Source: Phycisphaerales bacterium (GTDB lineage: Bacteria > Planctomycetota > Phycisphaerae > Phycisphaerales > UBA1924). From it: DNA of 64,000 nt. Under the pieces are notes generated by a model. The model had not been told where the DNA came from. It saw only the letters and a program-made list of their open reading frames with translations, and did not search any database. Location: NCBI GenBank assembly GCA_020847175.1, contig JADLCM010000003.1:60933-124932 (forward strand), given 5' to 3'. Of this stretch, positions 43,628 through 52,818 are shown piece by piece (position 1 is the stretch's first letter; each line of letters opens with the position of its first letter). The position numbers and the translations under genes were made by a program.

Positions 43628-45361
43628 TCAGCCGGGGCCGGCCCTGTCGATCTGGGCGGCGCATCGATCCAGGCGGGCGAGGGTGGATGCCCGGCCGAGG
43701 AGGGCGAGGGTGTCGCCCAGGGGCGGGCTCACGAGGGTGCCCGTGACCGCGACGCGGAGCAGCGGGGCAACCTGGGCCGGTGTCGCGCCGTGCGCTGCGG
43801 CGACCTCGGGCACGATGGCGTCGAGGGCCGAGGCGCTCCAGTCCGGGGCGGCACGGAGCGCATCGGCCAAGGCCCGGAAGAGCGCCCCGGCACGTTCAAC
43901 CGAGCAGGCCTTCGCGATCGCCTTGGGGTCGAAGGTGAGTTCGGCGTCCGCGGTCAGCGCGAAGCGGAGCACTTCCGCCGCGTCGCGCAGGGTACGGCAC
44001 CGGGGCTTCACGGCGTGGGCGATCGCGCGGAGCCGGGCCGCGCCCAGGCGCGCCAGGGCATGAGGATCATCGCGCCGCGCCCATGCCTCCCAGCGCCGCA
44101 CAAACTCGTCGTCCGGGAGCGCCGCGATTGACTGCTGGTTGAAGTTGAGAAGTTTGGCCCGGTCGAACTTGCTGGCGCTCTTGCCGACGCGCTCCAGCGA
44201 GAACTTGGCGACGAGTTGCGCGAGGTCGAGGCGTTCGAGATCGCGCCCCTGGGCGTCCTTCTCGCCGGGGTTCCACCCGAGCAGGCAGATGTAACTGAGC
44301 ACGGCCTCGGGCAGGTAGCCCGATCGACGAAAATCGTCCACGGCGACCTCGGGCAGGGTGATGCCGATCACGCGGGCGAGGTCTTCGAGCGCATCGTGAT
44401 CGAGTTGGCGGGTCTTGTCGGTGATCCACTGCGCGAACGCGGACGGGTCCAGGGCGCGCAGGTGCGCGGCGGGCGACCCGGCGGCGCGCGCGAGCGCCCC
44501 GGCGAGATCGCCGACCCCGAGTTCTTTGCACCGGGCGCGGGCGGCCTTGTCCCGGTCGCGTTTGCTCATCTTGCTGTTGTCGGGGTTGGCGATGATCGTG
44601 AGGTGTGCGAAGGCGGGCACGCGGAAGGCCGCGCCGTCCGGGTGACGCATAGCCGACATGAGGGCGACATGGCGCGGCGTGTTGTTCAGGTGCTCCTGCC
44701 CGCGCAGAATGTGCGTCACGCCCATCAGTTCGTCGTCGATCACCACCCCGAAGTGGTACGTGGGAAACCCGTCGGCCTTCAGAATGACGAAGTCGTCGAG
44801 TTCTTCGTAGGGCACGGTGACTTCGCCGAGCACCTCATCGCGGAAGCGCACCGGCGCCGGGGGCATGGCGAAGCGGATGACGCACGGTTCTCCGGCCGCG
44901 CGGCGCGCGATGGCGCGCGCGGGGTCATACCCGGGTGAACGCCGGTACGTGAACGTGCGTTTCTCAGCCTCGGCGGCCTTGCGGAGCGCGGCGAGCTCGT
45001 CGGGCGTATCGAAGGCGGGGTAGGCCAGCCCCCGGTCGATCAGGTCCTGGGCGAAGCGCCGGTACGTCTCCAGGCGCTGCGACTGGTAGAACGGCCCCAC
45101 GGCCCGGGGATCGCCCCCCAGCCGGCGCCCGTCGGCGTCGAAGCCCGGGCCTTCGTCCCAGGCGATGCCGAGCCAGGCGAGGTCTTCGAGGATGCCCCTG
45201 GCCGCGGACTCGCTGGAGCGCTTCTGGTCTGTGTCTTCGATGCGGAGGAGGAAGCGCCCGGCATGGCGGCGCGCCAAGGCCCAGCAAAAGAGGGCCGTGC
45301 GGGCGCCGCCAATGTGGAGGTGTCCGGTGGGTGAGGGGGCAAAGCGGGTGATGAGGGTCAT
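43628..45361 (-). CDS. gltX: Glutamyl-tRNA synthetase
   Basis: A 577-residue class I synthetase that charges tRNA-Glu. The HIGH motif is TGHLHIGGARTALF at residues 12-25. FLLRIEDTDQKRS and FPTYHFGVVIDDELMGVTHILRGQEH are the glutamyl-tRNA synthetase signatures, and KMSKRDRD near residue 263 is the second ATP motif (KMSKS variant). The C-terminal anticodon-binding region runs to about residue 570. It is somewhat longer than the usual 470-500 residues because of extra segments, notably around residues 280-330. It converges with dnaE. Confidence 0.95.
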   Translation of the reverse strand: MTLITRFAPSPTGHLHIGGARTALFCWALARRHAGRFLLRIEDTDQKRSSESAARGILEDLAWLGIAWDEGPGFDADGRRLGGDPRAVGPFYQSQRLETYRRFAQDLIDRGLAYPAFDTPDELAALRKAAEAEKRTFTYRRSPGYDPARAIARRAAGEPCVIRFAMPPAPVRFRDEVLGEVTVPYEELDDFVILKADGFPTYHFGVVIDDELMGVTHILRGQEHLNNTPRHVALMSAMRHPDGAAFRVPAFAHLTIIANPDNSKMSKRDRDKAARARCKELGVGDLAGALARAAGSPAAHLRALDPSAFAQWITDKTRQLDHDALEDLARVIGITLPEVAVDDFRRSGYLPEAVLSYICLLGWNPGEKDAQGRDLERLDLAQLVAKFSLERVGKSASKFDRAKLLNFNQQSIAALPDDEFVRRWEAWARRDDPHALARLGAARLRAIAHAVKPRCRTLRDAAEVLRFALTADAELTFDPKAIAKACSVERAGALFRALADALRAAPDWSASALDAIVPEVAAAHGATPAQVAPLLRVAVTGTLVSPPLGDTLALLGRASTLARLDRCAAQIDRAGPG

Positions 45362-45448
45362 GGGCCCAAGGGTAGCCGAGCCCTATTCCGGCCTACGCGA
45401 GGCCAATACACTCCCGTTCAGTCCGGTTGGACCAGAGGAGAAACCCCT

Positions 45449-47518
45449 ATGGCCGTACGCAACCCCGCCGACATCCGCAACGTGCTGCTTGTGGGACATT
45501 CCGGGAGCGGCAAGACGACGCTCGCCGAGCGCCTGCTCTTCGCGTCCGGGGCGATCACGCGCCTGGGCACGGTCGAGGAGGGCAACACGACCAGCGACTG
45601 GACCGACGAAGAACGTCACCACAAGCACTCGATTCATCCCTCGGTGATGCACTTCGCCCACGAGGGGCACACGGTCAACCTGATTGACGCCCCCGGGCGG
45701 GCGGACTTCGTGCACCACGCGGTGGCGTGCTTCCCGGCGGTGGAGACCGTGGCGGTGGTGGTCGATGCGGGGCGGGGGATCGAGAGCAACACGCGCCGGA
45801 TGATGAAGATCGCGGAAGGGCGCAAGCTGCCGCGCATCATCATTGTGAACAAGATGGACAACCCCGAGGCGGACCTGGAGATGGTGGTCGAGCGCCTGCG
45901 GGACGTGTTCGGGCCCGTGTGCCTGCCGATCAACCTGCCCACGCCCGACCGCTCCAAGGTCGTGAACGTGCTGGAGCATGACGGGAGCGATGCCGAGGGG
46001 GACGACGCGTTGTTCTCCAGCGTGCACGAGTCGCACCAGCGCATCGTCGAGCAGATCGTGGAGGTGCAGGACGACCTGATGACGAAGTACCTGGAGGGGG
46101 GAGACGCGGCGCTGGAGCCGGGGCGCGTGCACGGGGCGCTGGAGCAGGCCCTGCGTGATGCCCACCTTGTCCCCGTCTGTTTCGTGAGCGCCAAGACCGG
46201 GGCGGGTGTGCCCGACCTCATGCACATCATCGCCTCGCTCCTTCCGAGCCCGCTGGAGGGCAATCCACGCCCCTTCATCCTGAAGGGGGGCGAGCAGGAA
46301 ACGCCGTACCCGCCCGAGGCCAACCCCGAGAAGGAGCTCCTGGGGCACGTCTTCAAGGTCTCGGTGGACCCCTTCGTGGGGCGCCTGGGCATCGTGCGGA
46401 TGCACCAGGGGGTGCTGAAGTCCAAGTCAGACGTGCTGATCGGGGATACCAAGAAGTCGGTGCGCATCGGGCACCTCGTCAAGCGCCAGGGCAAGGAGAG
46501 CGCGGAGGTTGAGGCGATCGGGCCCGGCGACATCGGTGCCGTGGCCAAGGTCGAGGACCTGCGGTATGACGCGGTGTTGCACGCGAGCCACGATCTCGAC
46601 GGCGTCACGCTCAGGCCCCTGCCGATGCCCCGTCCCCTGTACGGGCTCGCGGTTGAACTCAAGAACCACGCGGACGAGACGAAGTTCTCCGCCGCCATGC
46701 ACAAACTCATGGCCGAAGACCCCGGGCTGGTGCTGGAGCGGATCGCGGCGACGAAACAGACGGTGATGCGGGGCATGGGCGAACTGCACCTGCGGATCGT
46801 CCTGGAGAAGTTGAAGGCGAACGCCCACATCGAGCTGCTGACCTCGCCCCCGAAGGTGGCGTACAAGGAGACGATCACGTCGAAGGCGGACGGGCACCAC
46901 CGGCACAAGAAGCAGACGGGCGGCGCCGGACAGTTCGGCGAGGTCTTCCTGCGGGTCGAGCCCTTGCCGGGCGACCACGCGGAGGGCTTCGAGTTTGTGA
47001 ACGAGGTGTTCGGCGGGTCGATTCCGCGCCAGTTCATGCCGGCCATCGAAAAGGGCTGCCGCCAGGTGCTGAGCGACGGCGCAATCGCGGGCTACCCCCT
47101 CACGGGCGTGCGGGTGTGCGTGACCGACGGCAAGTACCACGCGGTGGACTCCAAGGAAATCGCCTTTATCACCGCGGGACGCAAGGCGTTTGTGGATGCG
47201 CTGCAGAAGGCGCGCCCGGTGCTGCTCGAACCGATCGTGAATCTTGAGGTGACCGCCCCGACCAGCGCGATGGGCGACATCACGGGCGATCTTTCGACCC
47301 GGCGCGGGCGGGTGCAGGACACCGAGATGCTGGACGACGTGTGCGTCATCAAGGCCCTCGTGCCCCTTTCTGAACTTCAGACCTACGCGAACCAGCTCAA
47401 GAGCATGACAGGCGGCGCGGGCGCATACGCGATCGACTACAGCCACGATGAGCCCACCCCGATGAACATCCAGCTGGAGGTCATCGCGGCGTACAAGCCC
47501 CACCCCGACGAGGAGTAG
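45449..47518 (+). CDS. EF-G-like translational GTPase (FusA2 type)
   Basis: A 689-residue GTPase with all five EF-G domains. G1 is [10 protein letters not shown] instead of GHIDAGKTT; G3 is LIDAPG and G4 NKMD. Domain II has VFKVSVDPFVGRLGIVRMHQGVL, domain IV has QTGGAGQFGEVFLRVEPL and GCRQVLSDGAIAGYPLTGVRV, and the C-terminal domain ends PLSELQTYANQLKSMTGGAGAY. The G1 variant marks it as the EF-G paralogue (FusA2/EF-G-like) rather than the canonical elongation factor, which should be encoded elsewhere. Its exact role, such as recycling or ribosome rescue, is not known. Confidence 0.9.
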   Translation: MAVRNPADIRNVLLVGHSGSGKTTLAERLLFASGAITRLGTVEEGNTTSDWTDEERHHKHSIHPSVMHFAHEGHTVNLIDAPGRADFVHHAVACFPAVETVAVVVDAGRGIESNTRRMMKIAEGRKLPRIIIVNKMDNPEADLEMVVERLRDVFGPVCLPINLPTPDRSKVVNVLEHDGSDAEGDDALFSSVHESHQRIVEQIVEVQDDLMTKYLEGGDAALEPGRVHGALEQALRDAHLVPVCFVSAKTGAGVPDLMHIIASLLPSPLEGNPRPFILKGGEQETPYPPEANPEKELLGHVFKVSVDPFVGRLGIVRMHQGVLKSKSDVLIGDTKKSVRIGHLVKRQGKESAEVEAIGPGDIGAVAKVEDLRYDAVLHASHDLDGVTLRPLPMPRPLYGLAVELKNHADETKFSAAMHKLMAEDPGLVLERIAATKQTVMRGMGELHLRIVLEKLKANAHIELLTSPPKVAYKETITSKADGHHRHKKQTGGAGQFGEVFLRVEPLPGDHAEGFEFVNEVFGGSIPRQFMPAIEKGCRQVLSDGAIAGYPLTGVRVCVTDGKYHAVDSKEIAFITAGRKAFVDALQKARPVLLEPIVNLEVTAPTSAMGDITGDLSTRRGRVQDTEMLDDVCVIKALVPLSELQTYANQLKSMTGGAGAYAIDYSHDEPTPMNIQLEVIAAYKPHPDEE

Positions 47519-47641
47519 GCCCGCGGCGCAGCCTGCGGGGCGACCGGACCCGGGGTGATGCCCGAGAACACGTCACCGGCCCGTCACCGGCGCGCGGCGC
47601 GGGCGTCAGGCCGGCGCTCGGCCCGCCGGTACACTCCGGCC

Positions 47642-48883
47642 ATGATGCGCTTTGCTCAACGTCTCGCGGCGGCGGTGCTGGTCTTCTTCGCGCCGGGCCT
47701 CGCCCGGGGCCAGGAATGGCAGCCCGTCACGCCCAACAGCATCGACCTGCGCCCGATGCTCCCGCCGGTGCGCGACCAGATCTTCCGCGGCTCCTGCGCC
47801 GTCTTCGCCGCGGTCGGGGCGATGGAGTTCCACCCGGGTGTGCCGCACCTCAGCGAGGCGTATGCCTACGCGCTGCTCAAAGAGGGGGCGCTCACGCTTG
47901 AGGGGGCCAACTTCCCGGCGCTCCGGGAGTTCCTCGAGTCCACGCCGATGGTCGCCGCGGAGCGCATGCCGTATGAACTCCTCGGCCTGTTCAGTTTCAA
48001 CGAGAAGAACCCGGATGAGCTCGCGATCGGGCGCGCGTTCAACCAGAAGCGCGGCGAGCAGGCCCGCATGCTCGCCCCCTTCGCCATCTACCACGCGCGG
48101 GGCGTCCGCGATTTCACGCCCGATCAGATCGACTGGGCGTGGATCGAGCGCACGCTGCGCGCCGGCCAACCCATCGTGATGGGCTTCTCGATGAACAGCG
48201 AGCACTGGACCAAGGCGGCCCGGGGCGTCATCTGGGGCGACACCGTCAACTATGCCGACGGCTCATCGCGCACCTTCAGCCCGGACGGAGGGCACGCGGT
48301 GCTCGCGGTGGGGTACCGCACCATCTATGACCCCGCCGATCCCGGCAAGCAGCGCACCCTGCGCCAGATCCTGATCCGCAACTCGTGGGGGCCGGACTGG
48401 GGCGACCAGGGCTACGGCTGGATCACCTGGGAGACCTACGCCTCGACGCACCTCAAGGCTCTGCTCACGATCGACCGCGTGGAGACCATCGTGGGGCGCC
48501 AGGACCAGGCCCCCGTGCTCGATCTCCGTGTCCAGGGGATGAAGTGGAAGGCGCTCAACTATTCCTGCGCCTTCAGCTGCATCATCAAGAGCAACTACGT
48601 GCCCGAGGGCGGCATCGAGTCGGTGGAATACACCCTTTACGAGGGCCCCGGCCCGCTCGACCAGTCCGCCATGCGCGCGCCCTTCGGCACGCAGACATCG
48701 CGCGATGCCGGCACGGGGTTCCGCGTGGTCTTCGACGGGCTCTCCGAGAGTTCGTGCCACATCCGCATGACGGTCCGCTACCGCCTGGGGGGGGAGAGCA
48801 TCCTGTACTTCCCCGTCCCGGAGATCTGCCAATGGAGCCCGGCCCCGGATGTTGACGGGTTCCGGTCGCCGGCGGGCAACTGA
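47642..48883 (+). CDS. Secreted papain-like (C1) cysteine protease
   Basis: A 413-residue exported protease. After the signal (MMRFAQRLAAAVLVFFAPGLARG), the catalytic domain shows the oxyanion Gln in PPVRDQIFRGSC, the active-site Cys in GSCAVFAAVGAME, the His in GGHAVLAVGYR, and the Asn in LIRNSWGPDWGDQGYGWI. The residue after Cys is Ala-Val-Phe rather than the usual Trp-Ala-Phe. No propeptide is obvious. A C-terminal beta-rich domain of about 115 residues (from VLDLRVQGMKW) follows. It starts at 47642; a frame open to 47555 precedes the signal. The target is unknown. Confidence 0.85.
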   Translation: MMRFAQRLAAAVLVFFAPGLARGQEWQPVTPNSIDLRPMLPPVRDQIFRGSCAVFAAVGAMEFHPGVPHLSEAYAYALLKEGALTLEGANFPALREFLESTPMVAAERMPYELLGLFSFNEKNPDELAIGRAFNQKRGEQARMLAPFAIYHARGVRDFTPDQIDWAWIERTLRAGQPIVMGFSMNSEHWTKAARGVIWGDTVNYADGSSRTFSPDGGHAVLAVGYRTIYDPADPGKQRTLRQILIRNSWGPDWGDQGYGWITWETYASTHLKALLTIDRVETIVGRQDQAPVLDLRVQGMKWKALNYSCAFSCIIKSNYVPEGGIESVEYTLYEGPGPLDQSAMRAPFGTQTSRDAGTGFRVVFDGLSESSCHIRMTVRYRLGGESILYFPVPEICQWSPAPDVDGFRSPAGN

Positions 48884-48925
48884 CCGCGGCGCGCGATAGC
48901 ATCTGCCTCTCCTGGGAGGCGACGC

Positions 48926-49957
48926 ATGAACCCATCGGACCCGCGCCCCGCGCTGCGCCCACGGCGCTCGTCGATCTCGCGCCGTGCCGCGCTCGCACTG
49001 GCCCTCGGCCTCTCCGTCGTCGGCTGCGGCAAGCACGAACCCAAGAAGTCCGCGGCGCCGGATTCCGGCGCGGGGGGCAGGCAGGCGCTCCGCGTCGGCT
49101 TCGCGCAGATCGGCGCCGAGAGCGATTGGCGCCGCGCCAACACGCAGAGCATCCGCGATGAGGCCGCCGCCCGGGGCGTTGACCTCGTGTTTGTCGATGC
49201 CCAGGGCTCACAGGCCAACCAGATCCGGGCGATCCGTTCGTTCATCGCCCAGGGGGTTGATGTCATCGCGTTCGCGCCGGTCGTGGAGACGGGCTTCGAG
49301 CCCGTCCTTCGGGAGGTGAAGGAGGCGGGCATCCCCGTCATCCTCACCGATCGCGAGGTCGAGGTGAGCGACCCTTCGCTGTACGCGACGTTCATCGGCG
49401 CTGACTTTGTCGCCGAGGGCCGCGCCGCCGCCGAGTGGCTCGCCGGGGCGACCTCCGGGCAGGCGGGCATCGCCCAGCTCGAGGGCACGCCCGGGGCGGC
49501 CCCCGCCATCGACCGGCGCGCGGGCTTTGAAGAGGCGATCGCGGCCCACCCGGCCATGCACATCATCAAGAGCCAGTCGGGCGAGTTCACCCGCGCCAAG
49601 GGGCGCGAGGTGATGGAATCGTTCCTGAACAGCCCGGAAGGCCCGCGGATCACCGCGGTCTACGCGCACAACGACGACATGGCGCTCGGGGCCATCCAGG
49701 CCATCGAGGCCGCGGGAAAGAAACCCGGCGTGGACATCCTCGTGGTCTCCATCGACGGCGTGAAGGCGGCGTTCCAGGCCATGACCGAGGGCTCGCTCAA
49801 CTGCACCGTCGAGTGCAACCCCCTGCTGGGCCCTGCGCTCTTTGATGCCGCCGAGGCGCTCGCGGCGGGCAAGACCATCGAACGCCGCATCGTCACGCCC
49901 GCCCGCGTCTTCACCGGCGCGTCCTCCGCGGCAGAACTTCCCAACCGGCGGTATTGA
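48926..49957 (+). CDS. Periplasmic sugar-binding lipoprotein of an ABC importer (YtfQ-like)
   Basis: A 343-residue type I periplasmic binding protein. The lipoprotein signal ALALALGLSVVGC has lipobox VVGC and a preceding RRAA that could direct Tat or Sec export. Family segments are LRVGFAQIGAESDWRRANTQS, GVDVIAFAPVVETGFEPVLRE, GIPVILTDREV, FIGADFVAEGRAA and AVYAHNDDMALGAIQAIEAAG. It resembles galactofuranose-binding YtfQ. The cognate ATPase and permease are not adjacent, so it is an orphan in this window or works with a distant transporter. Confidence 0.85.
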   Translation: MNPSDPRPALRPRRSSISRRAALALALGLSVVGCGKHEPKKSAAPDSGAGGRQALRVGFAQIGAESDWRRANTQSIRDEAAARGVDLVFVDAQGSQANQIRAIRSFIAQGVDVIAFAPVVETGFEPVLREVKEAGIPVILTDREVEVSDPSLYATFIGADFVAEGRAAAEWLAGATSGQAGIAQLEGTPGAAPAIDRRAGFEEAIAAHPAMHIIKSQSGEFTRAKGREVMESFLNSPEGPRITAVYAHNDDMALGAIQAIEAAGKKPGVDILVVSIDGVKAAFQAMTEGSLNCTVECNPLLGPALFDAAEALAAGKTIERRIVTPARVFTGASSAAELPNRRY

Positions 49958-50025
49958 TCGCCTGTTGCCGCCGCAGAACCTGACCGCGACCACCATCGGC
50001 GCCCCCGCGCGCTCCGGAGCCTGCC

Positions 50026-50790
50026 ATGCAGCCATTGAACGGACGAGTGGGCCTCATCACCGGCGCCACGGCGGGCATCGGCCTCGCCGCGGCGCGGCGC
50101 CTGGCCCGCGACGGAGCCCGGCTCATTCTCAACGCGCGCCGGCGCGAGCGCCTTGACGAGGTGGCCCGCGAGATCGGCGCGGACCGGGCGTTCTCCGTCG
50201 CCGGCGACTGCGCCTCGCCCGAGGTGATCGAGGCGATGCTGCGCAGCGCCCGCGACCGCTTCGGGCCCTGCGACCTGGTCGTCGTCAATGCCGGGCGCGG
50301 GCTCAAGGGCTCGGTGACCGACTCCGACCCCGCCCAGTGGGAGGAGATGGTCCGCACCAACGTGCTCGGCGCAGCGCGCCTGATCCGCGCGAGCGCTGAG
50401 TCGATGCTCGCGGGCGCGGGGCAGGAGAACTGGCAGGCCCGCCCGCGCGACATCATCGTCATCGGCTCGATCGTCGGGCGCCACGTCTCGCCCTTCAGCT
50501 CGATGTACGGCGGCACGAAGTTTGCCGTCGCGGGCATGGTCGAGGGAGTTCGGCGCGAACTGGGGCCCAAGGGCATCCGCCTCACGCTCGTCGAGCCGGC
50601 CTTCGTCGAGAGCGAGTTCCAGGGCGTCGCGGGCTACGACCCGGCCTGGTTCAAGAGCGTGGTCGAACGCATCGGCCCCGTGTTGGCGCCCGAGGACATC
50701 GCCGATGCGATCGCGTGGGTCGCCTCGCTCCCCGCGCGGGTCAACGTCAGCAACATCACCGTTCGCCCGACGCGCCAGGAGTACCCCTGA
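50026..50790 (+). CDS. SDR-family oxidoreductase
   Basis: A 254-residue classical short-chain dehydrogenase/reductase. The nucleotide motif TGATAGIG is at residues 12-19, NAG in LVVVNAGRG near 85-90, the catalytic Ser in VIGSIVGRH, and YGGTK (Tyr161, Lys165). It uses NAD(H) or NADP(H) on an unknown alcohol or ketone. It lies 68 bp after the sugar-binding gene. A hairpin lies 135 bp after its stop, in the convergent gap. Confidence 0.9.
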   Translation: MQPLNGRVGLITGATAGIGLAAARRLARDGARLILNARRRERLDEVAREIGADRAFSVAGDCASPEVIEAMLRSARDRFGPCDLVVVNAGRGLKGSVTDSDPAQWEEMVRTNVLGAARLIRASAESMLAGAGQENWQARPRDIIVIGSIVGRHVSPFSSMYGGTKFAVAGMVEGVRRELGPKGIRLTLVEPAFVESEFQGVAGYDPAWFKSVVERIGPVLAPEDIADAIAWVASLPARVNVSNITVRPTRQEYP

Positions 50791-50924
50791 ACGGGCCGGT
50801 CTGGGCGGGCGAGGAGCAAGACCGGTGTGCACGAGGCACCGGCGCTGCCGCGGTGGAGGCTTCGCGGGATCAATAGATGCACCGGGGTGCGGCGATGACG
50901 GGCCGCCGGTGACTCGTTCAAAGA

Positions 50925-50953
50925 CCCCGGACGGCCCGTTCGGCCGACCGGGG
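50925..50953. terminator. Candidate bidirectional terminator hairpin
   Basis: CCCCGG (50925-50930) pairs with CCGGGG (50948-50953), with an inner GGCC/GGCC helix and a 5-nt loop, in the gap between convergent genes. A short T-run follows only on the minus strand (TCTTTG), so the function is uncertain. Confidence 0.4.
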
Positions 50954-50975
50954 TTCAACGGCTGGCTTGGCTTCA

Positions 50976-52586
50976 CTACTTCTGATCGACCGCCGAACCC
51001 TGGGCATCGCCGGGTTCATTGGCATCAGGCACCCCCGCGATGTTCTGGTGCCAGAACTCTGAGAGGACGGGCCCGAACGCATCGAGGTGAAGGCCCGGGG
51101 CCAGGAGGCCATAGATCACATCGACAGAGCCGCAGTCTCCCGCCGCGCCGATGTTGTCGGATGGAATGCCGATGACGAGGTCCTGCACGAGGTTGCCGTC
51201 GAAGTCACCCACACCGAGGGCGGAGCCGAACATGTCGCCTCCGGCGTTGCTGCCGCCGATGCCGGGCGTATTCTGGTGCCAGTACTCGGGCGCGGTGACG
51301 CCGAGCGTTGCGCTCAGCCCGATGCCCCCCAGCCCGCTGTACAGGGTGATGACGGCGCCGGCGTCCGCGTTCACGCCGATGTTCTTGCCCGGGATGCCGA
51401 TGGCCAGGTACTTGAAACCGAAGGGCCCGTCGGTCCATCCCGCCGCGAGCGCTTCGCCGAAGTTATCGCCCGGCGCGTTGGCGGAGGGCACGCTCGGCTG
51501 GTTCTGGTGCCAGAACTGGTCCACGATGGGCACGAAGGCATCGAGCCCCGGCGCGCCAGGATTGCCGTGGATCACCGCCACGATGCCCGTAGCGATGTTG
51601 GCGCCGAGGCTCTCGCCAGGCACGCCGATGGCGAGGTCCTCCATGAGGTTCATATCGAAATCGAGCGCCGCGAGCGCCGCGCCGAACCGATCGCCCGCCT
51701 CGCAGGTGTCGCTCATGCCCGGGGTGTTCTGGTGCCACCATTCCGCCCCCGGCGGGACGATGCCCGCGCCGACCAGTCCGTAGCCGACCGTCACCCCGCC
51801 GCAGTCAACGGCGGCACCAATGTCCTCAAACTCGCACGAGATGGCGAGGTCGTCGGCGCCGTCGCCGTTGAAGTCGCCGGTCACCATCGTGCCGCCGAAG
51901 GCGTCTCCCGGCTCGATGGGGTCGAGCCCGAAGAGCCCCTGGGGAAACGCGGGGAAGGGCGCCGGCGCCCCGGGAAAGATTCCCGGAGGCGAGCCGTGCG
52001 CGATCTGCACCCAGCCGGCATCCGCCATCACCCCGACATCTTCACCCGGCGCGCCCACCGCGAGGTCGTCAAAGGGGTCGCCGTCAAAGTTGCCCGCGGC
52101 CAGCGCCGCGCCGAAGCGGTCTCCTGCTTCATCCACATCCCCGCCGATCATCATCGGCTGCGCGAAGAACGGCGGGCCGACGATCGGCCCGAGCCCCACA
52201 CCGAAGACGCCGTACAGCACCGCGACCGCCCCGACATCGCCCATGCCCGCGGCGTTGTCCTCGCCGGGAATGCCGATGGCGAGGTCGTCGATCCCGTCTC
52301 CGTTGAAATCGCCCCACGCGAGCGCAGCGCCGAACTGGTCGCCAGGTTCATCCAGCTCGATTCCGGCCCCCTGGGTGAGCATCACCGACCCCAGTGCGTC
52401 CAGGCCCAAGCCGAGCCCGGCGCCATAGATCACCATCACCGCCCCGCAGTCCACGATGGCGCCGACATCCTCGCCCGGCACGCCGTAGGCGAGGTCGGTG
52501 ACGCCGTCACCATCAAAGTCCTGTGCGAAGACCGGCCCGGCGCAGAGCGCAAGAGCCCCGATGACACGACGTGACCGCCGTCCCAT
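50976..52586 (-). CDS. Exported FG-GAP repeat protein
   Basis: A 536-residue protein with a Sec signal (VIGALALCAGPVFAQ), made of six or more integrin-alpha FG-GAP repeats of about 65-75 residues. Each contains a calcium-loop-like D-x-N-x-D-G motif such as DFNGDGIDDLAIGIPGE, DFDGNLVQDLVIGIPS and NFDGDPFDDLAVGAPGE, with GDQFGAALAWGDF-type strands. The repeats should fold as a beta-propeller. The protein is probably a surface or secreted adhesive protein. No C-terminal sorting tag is visible. It converges with the SDR gene. Confidence 0.85.
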   Translation of the reverse strand: MGRRSRRVIGALALCAGPVFAQDFDGDGVTDLAYGVPGEDVGAIVDCGAVMVIYGAGLGLGLDALGSVMLTQGAGIELDEPGDQFGAALAWGDFNGDGIDDLAIGIPGEDNAAGMGDVGAVAVLYGVFGVGLGPIVGPPFFAQPMMIGGDVDEAGDRFGAALAAGNFDGDPFDDLAVGAPGEDVGVMADAGWVQIAHGSPPGIFPGAPAPFPAFPQGLFGLDPIEPGDAFGGTMVTGDFNGDGADDLAISCEFEDIGAAVDCGGVTVGYGLVGAGIVPPGAEWWHQNTPGMSDTCEAGDRFGAALAALDFDMNLMEDLAIGVPGESLGANIATGIVAVIHGNPGAPGLDAFVPIVDQFWHQNQPSVPSANAPGDNFGEALAAGWTDGPFGFKYLAIGIPGKNIGVNADAGAVITLYSGLGGIGLSATLGVTAPEYWHQNTPGIGGSNAGGDMFGSALGVGDFDGNLVQDLVIGIPSDNIGAAGDCGSVDVIYGLLAPGLHLDAFGPVLSEFWHQNIAGVPDANEPGDAQGSAVDQK

Positions 52587-52759
52587 GTGATACCCCTTGT
52601 GAGAGAGTTCCCCCGGGCCGCGGGACGATGCAACGCCTGCGCGCGCCCGATGCCGCGCACACTACCACGTCGGAAGTCCGCACACAAGGGAAATCCCGGG
52701 TTCACAATCCGGGTTGATAGGGTGGTTCAAACGCATGCGCGCCCTCAAAAACCCGGAAA

Positions 52760-52779
52760 GTTTCAATACCTTCTGAAAC
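52760..52779. promoter_or_regulatory. Inverted repeat upstream of the GbsR/MarR-like gene
   Basis: GTTTCA (52760-52765) and TGAAAC (52774-52779) form a perfect dyad with an 8-bp spacer, 40 bp before the start at 52819. Its size fits an operator for a dimeric winged-helix regulator, so it may be an autoregulatory site. Confidence 0.5.
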
Positions 52780-52818
52780 ATCGTTGGAACCGGGGAGGGC
52801 ACGTGCGGATACTTTGCC

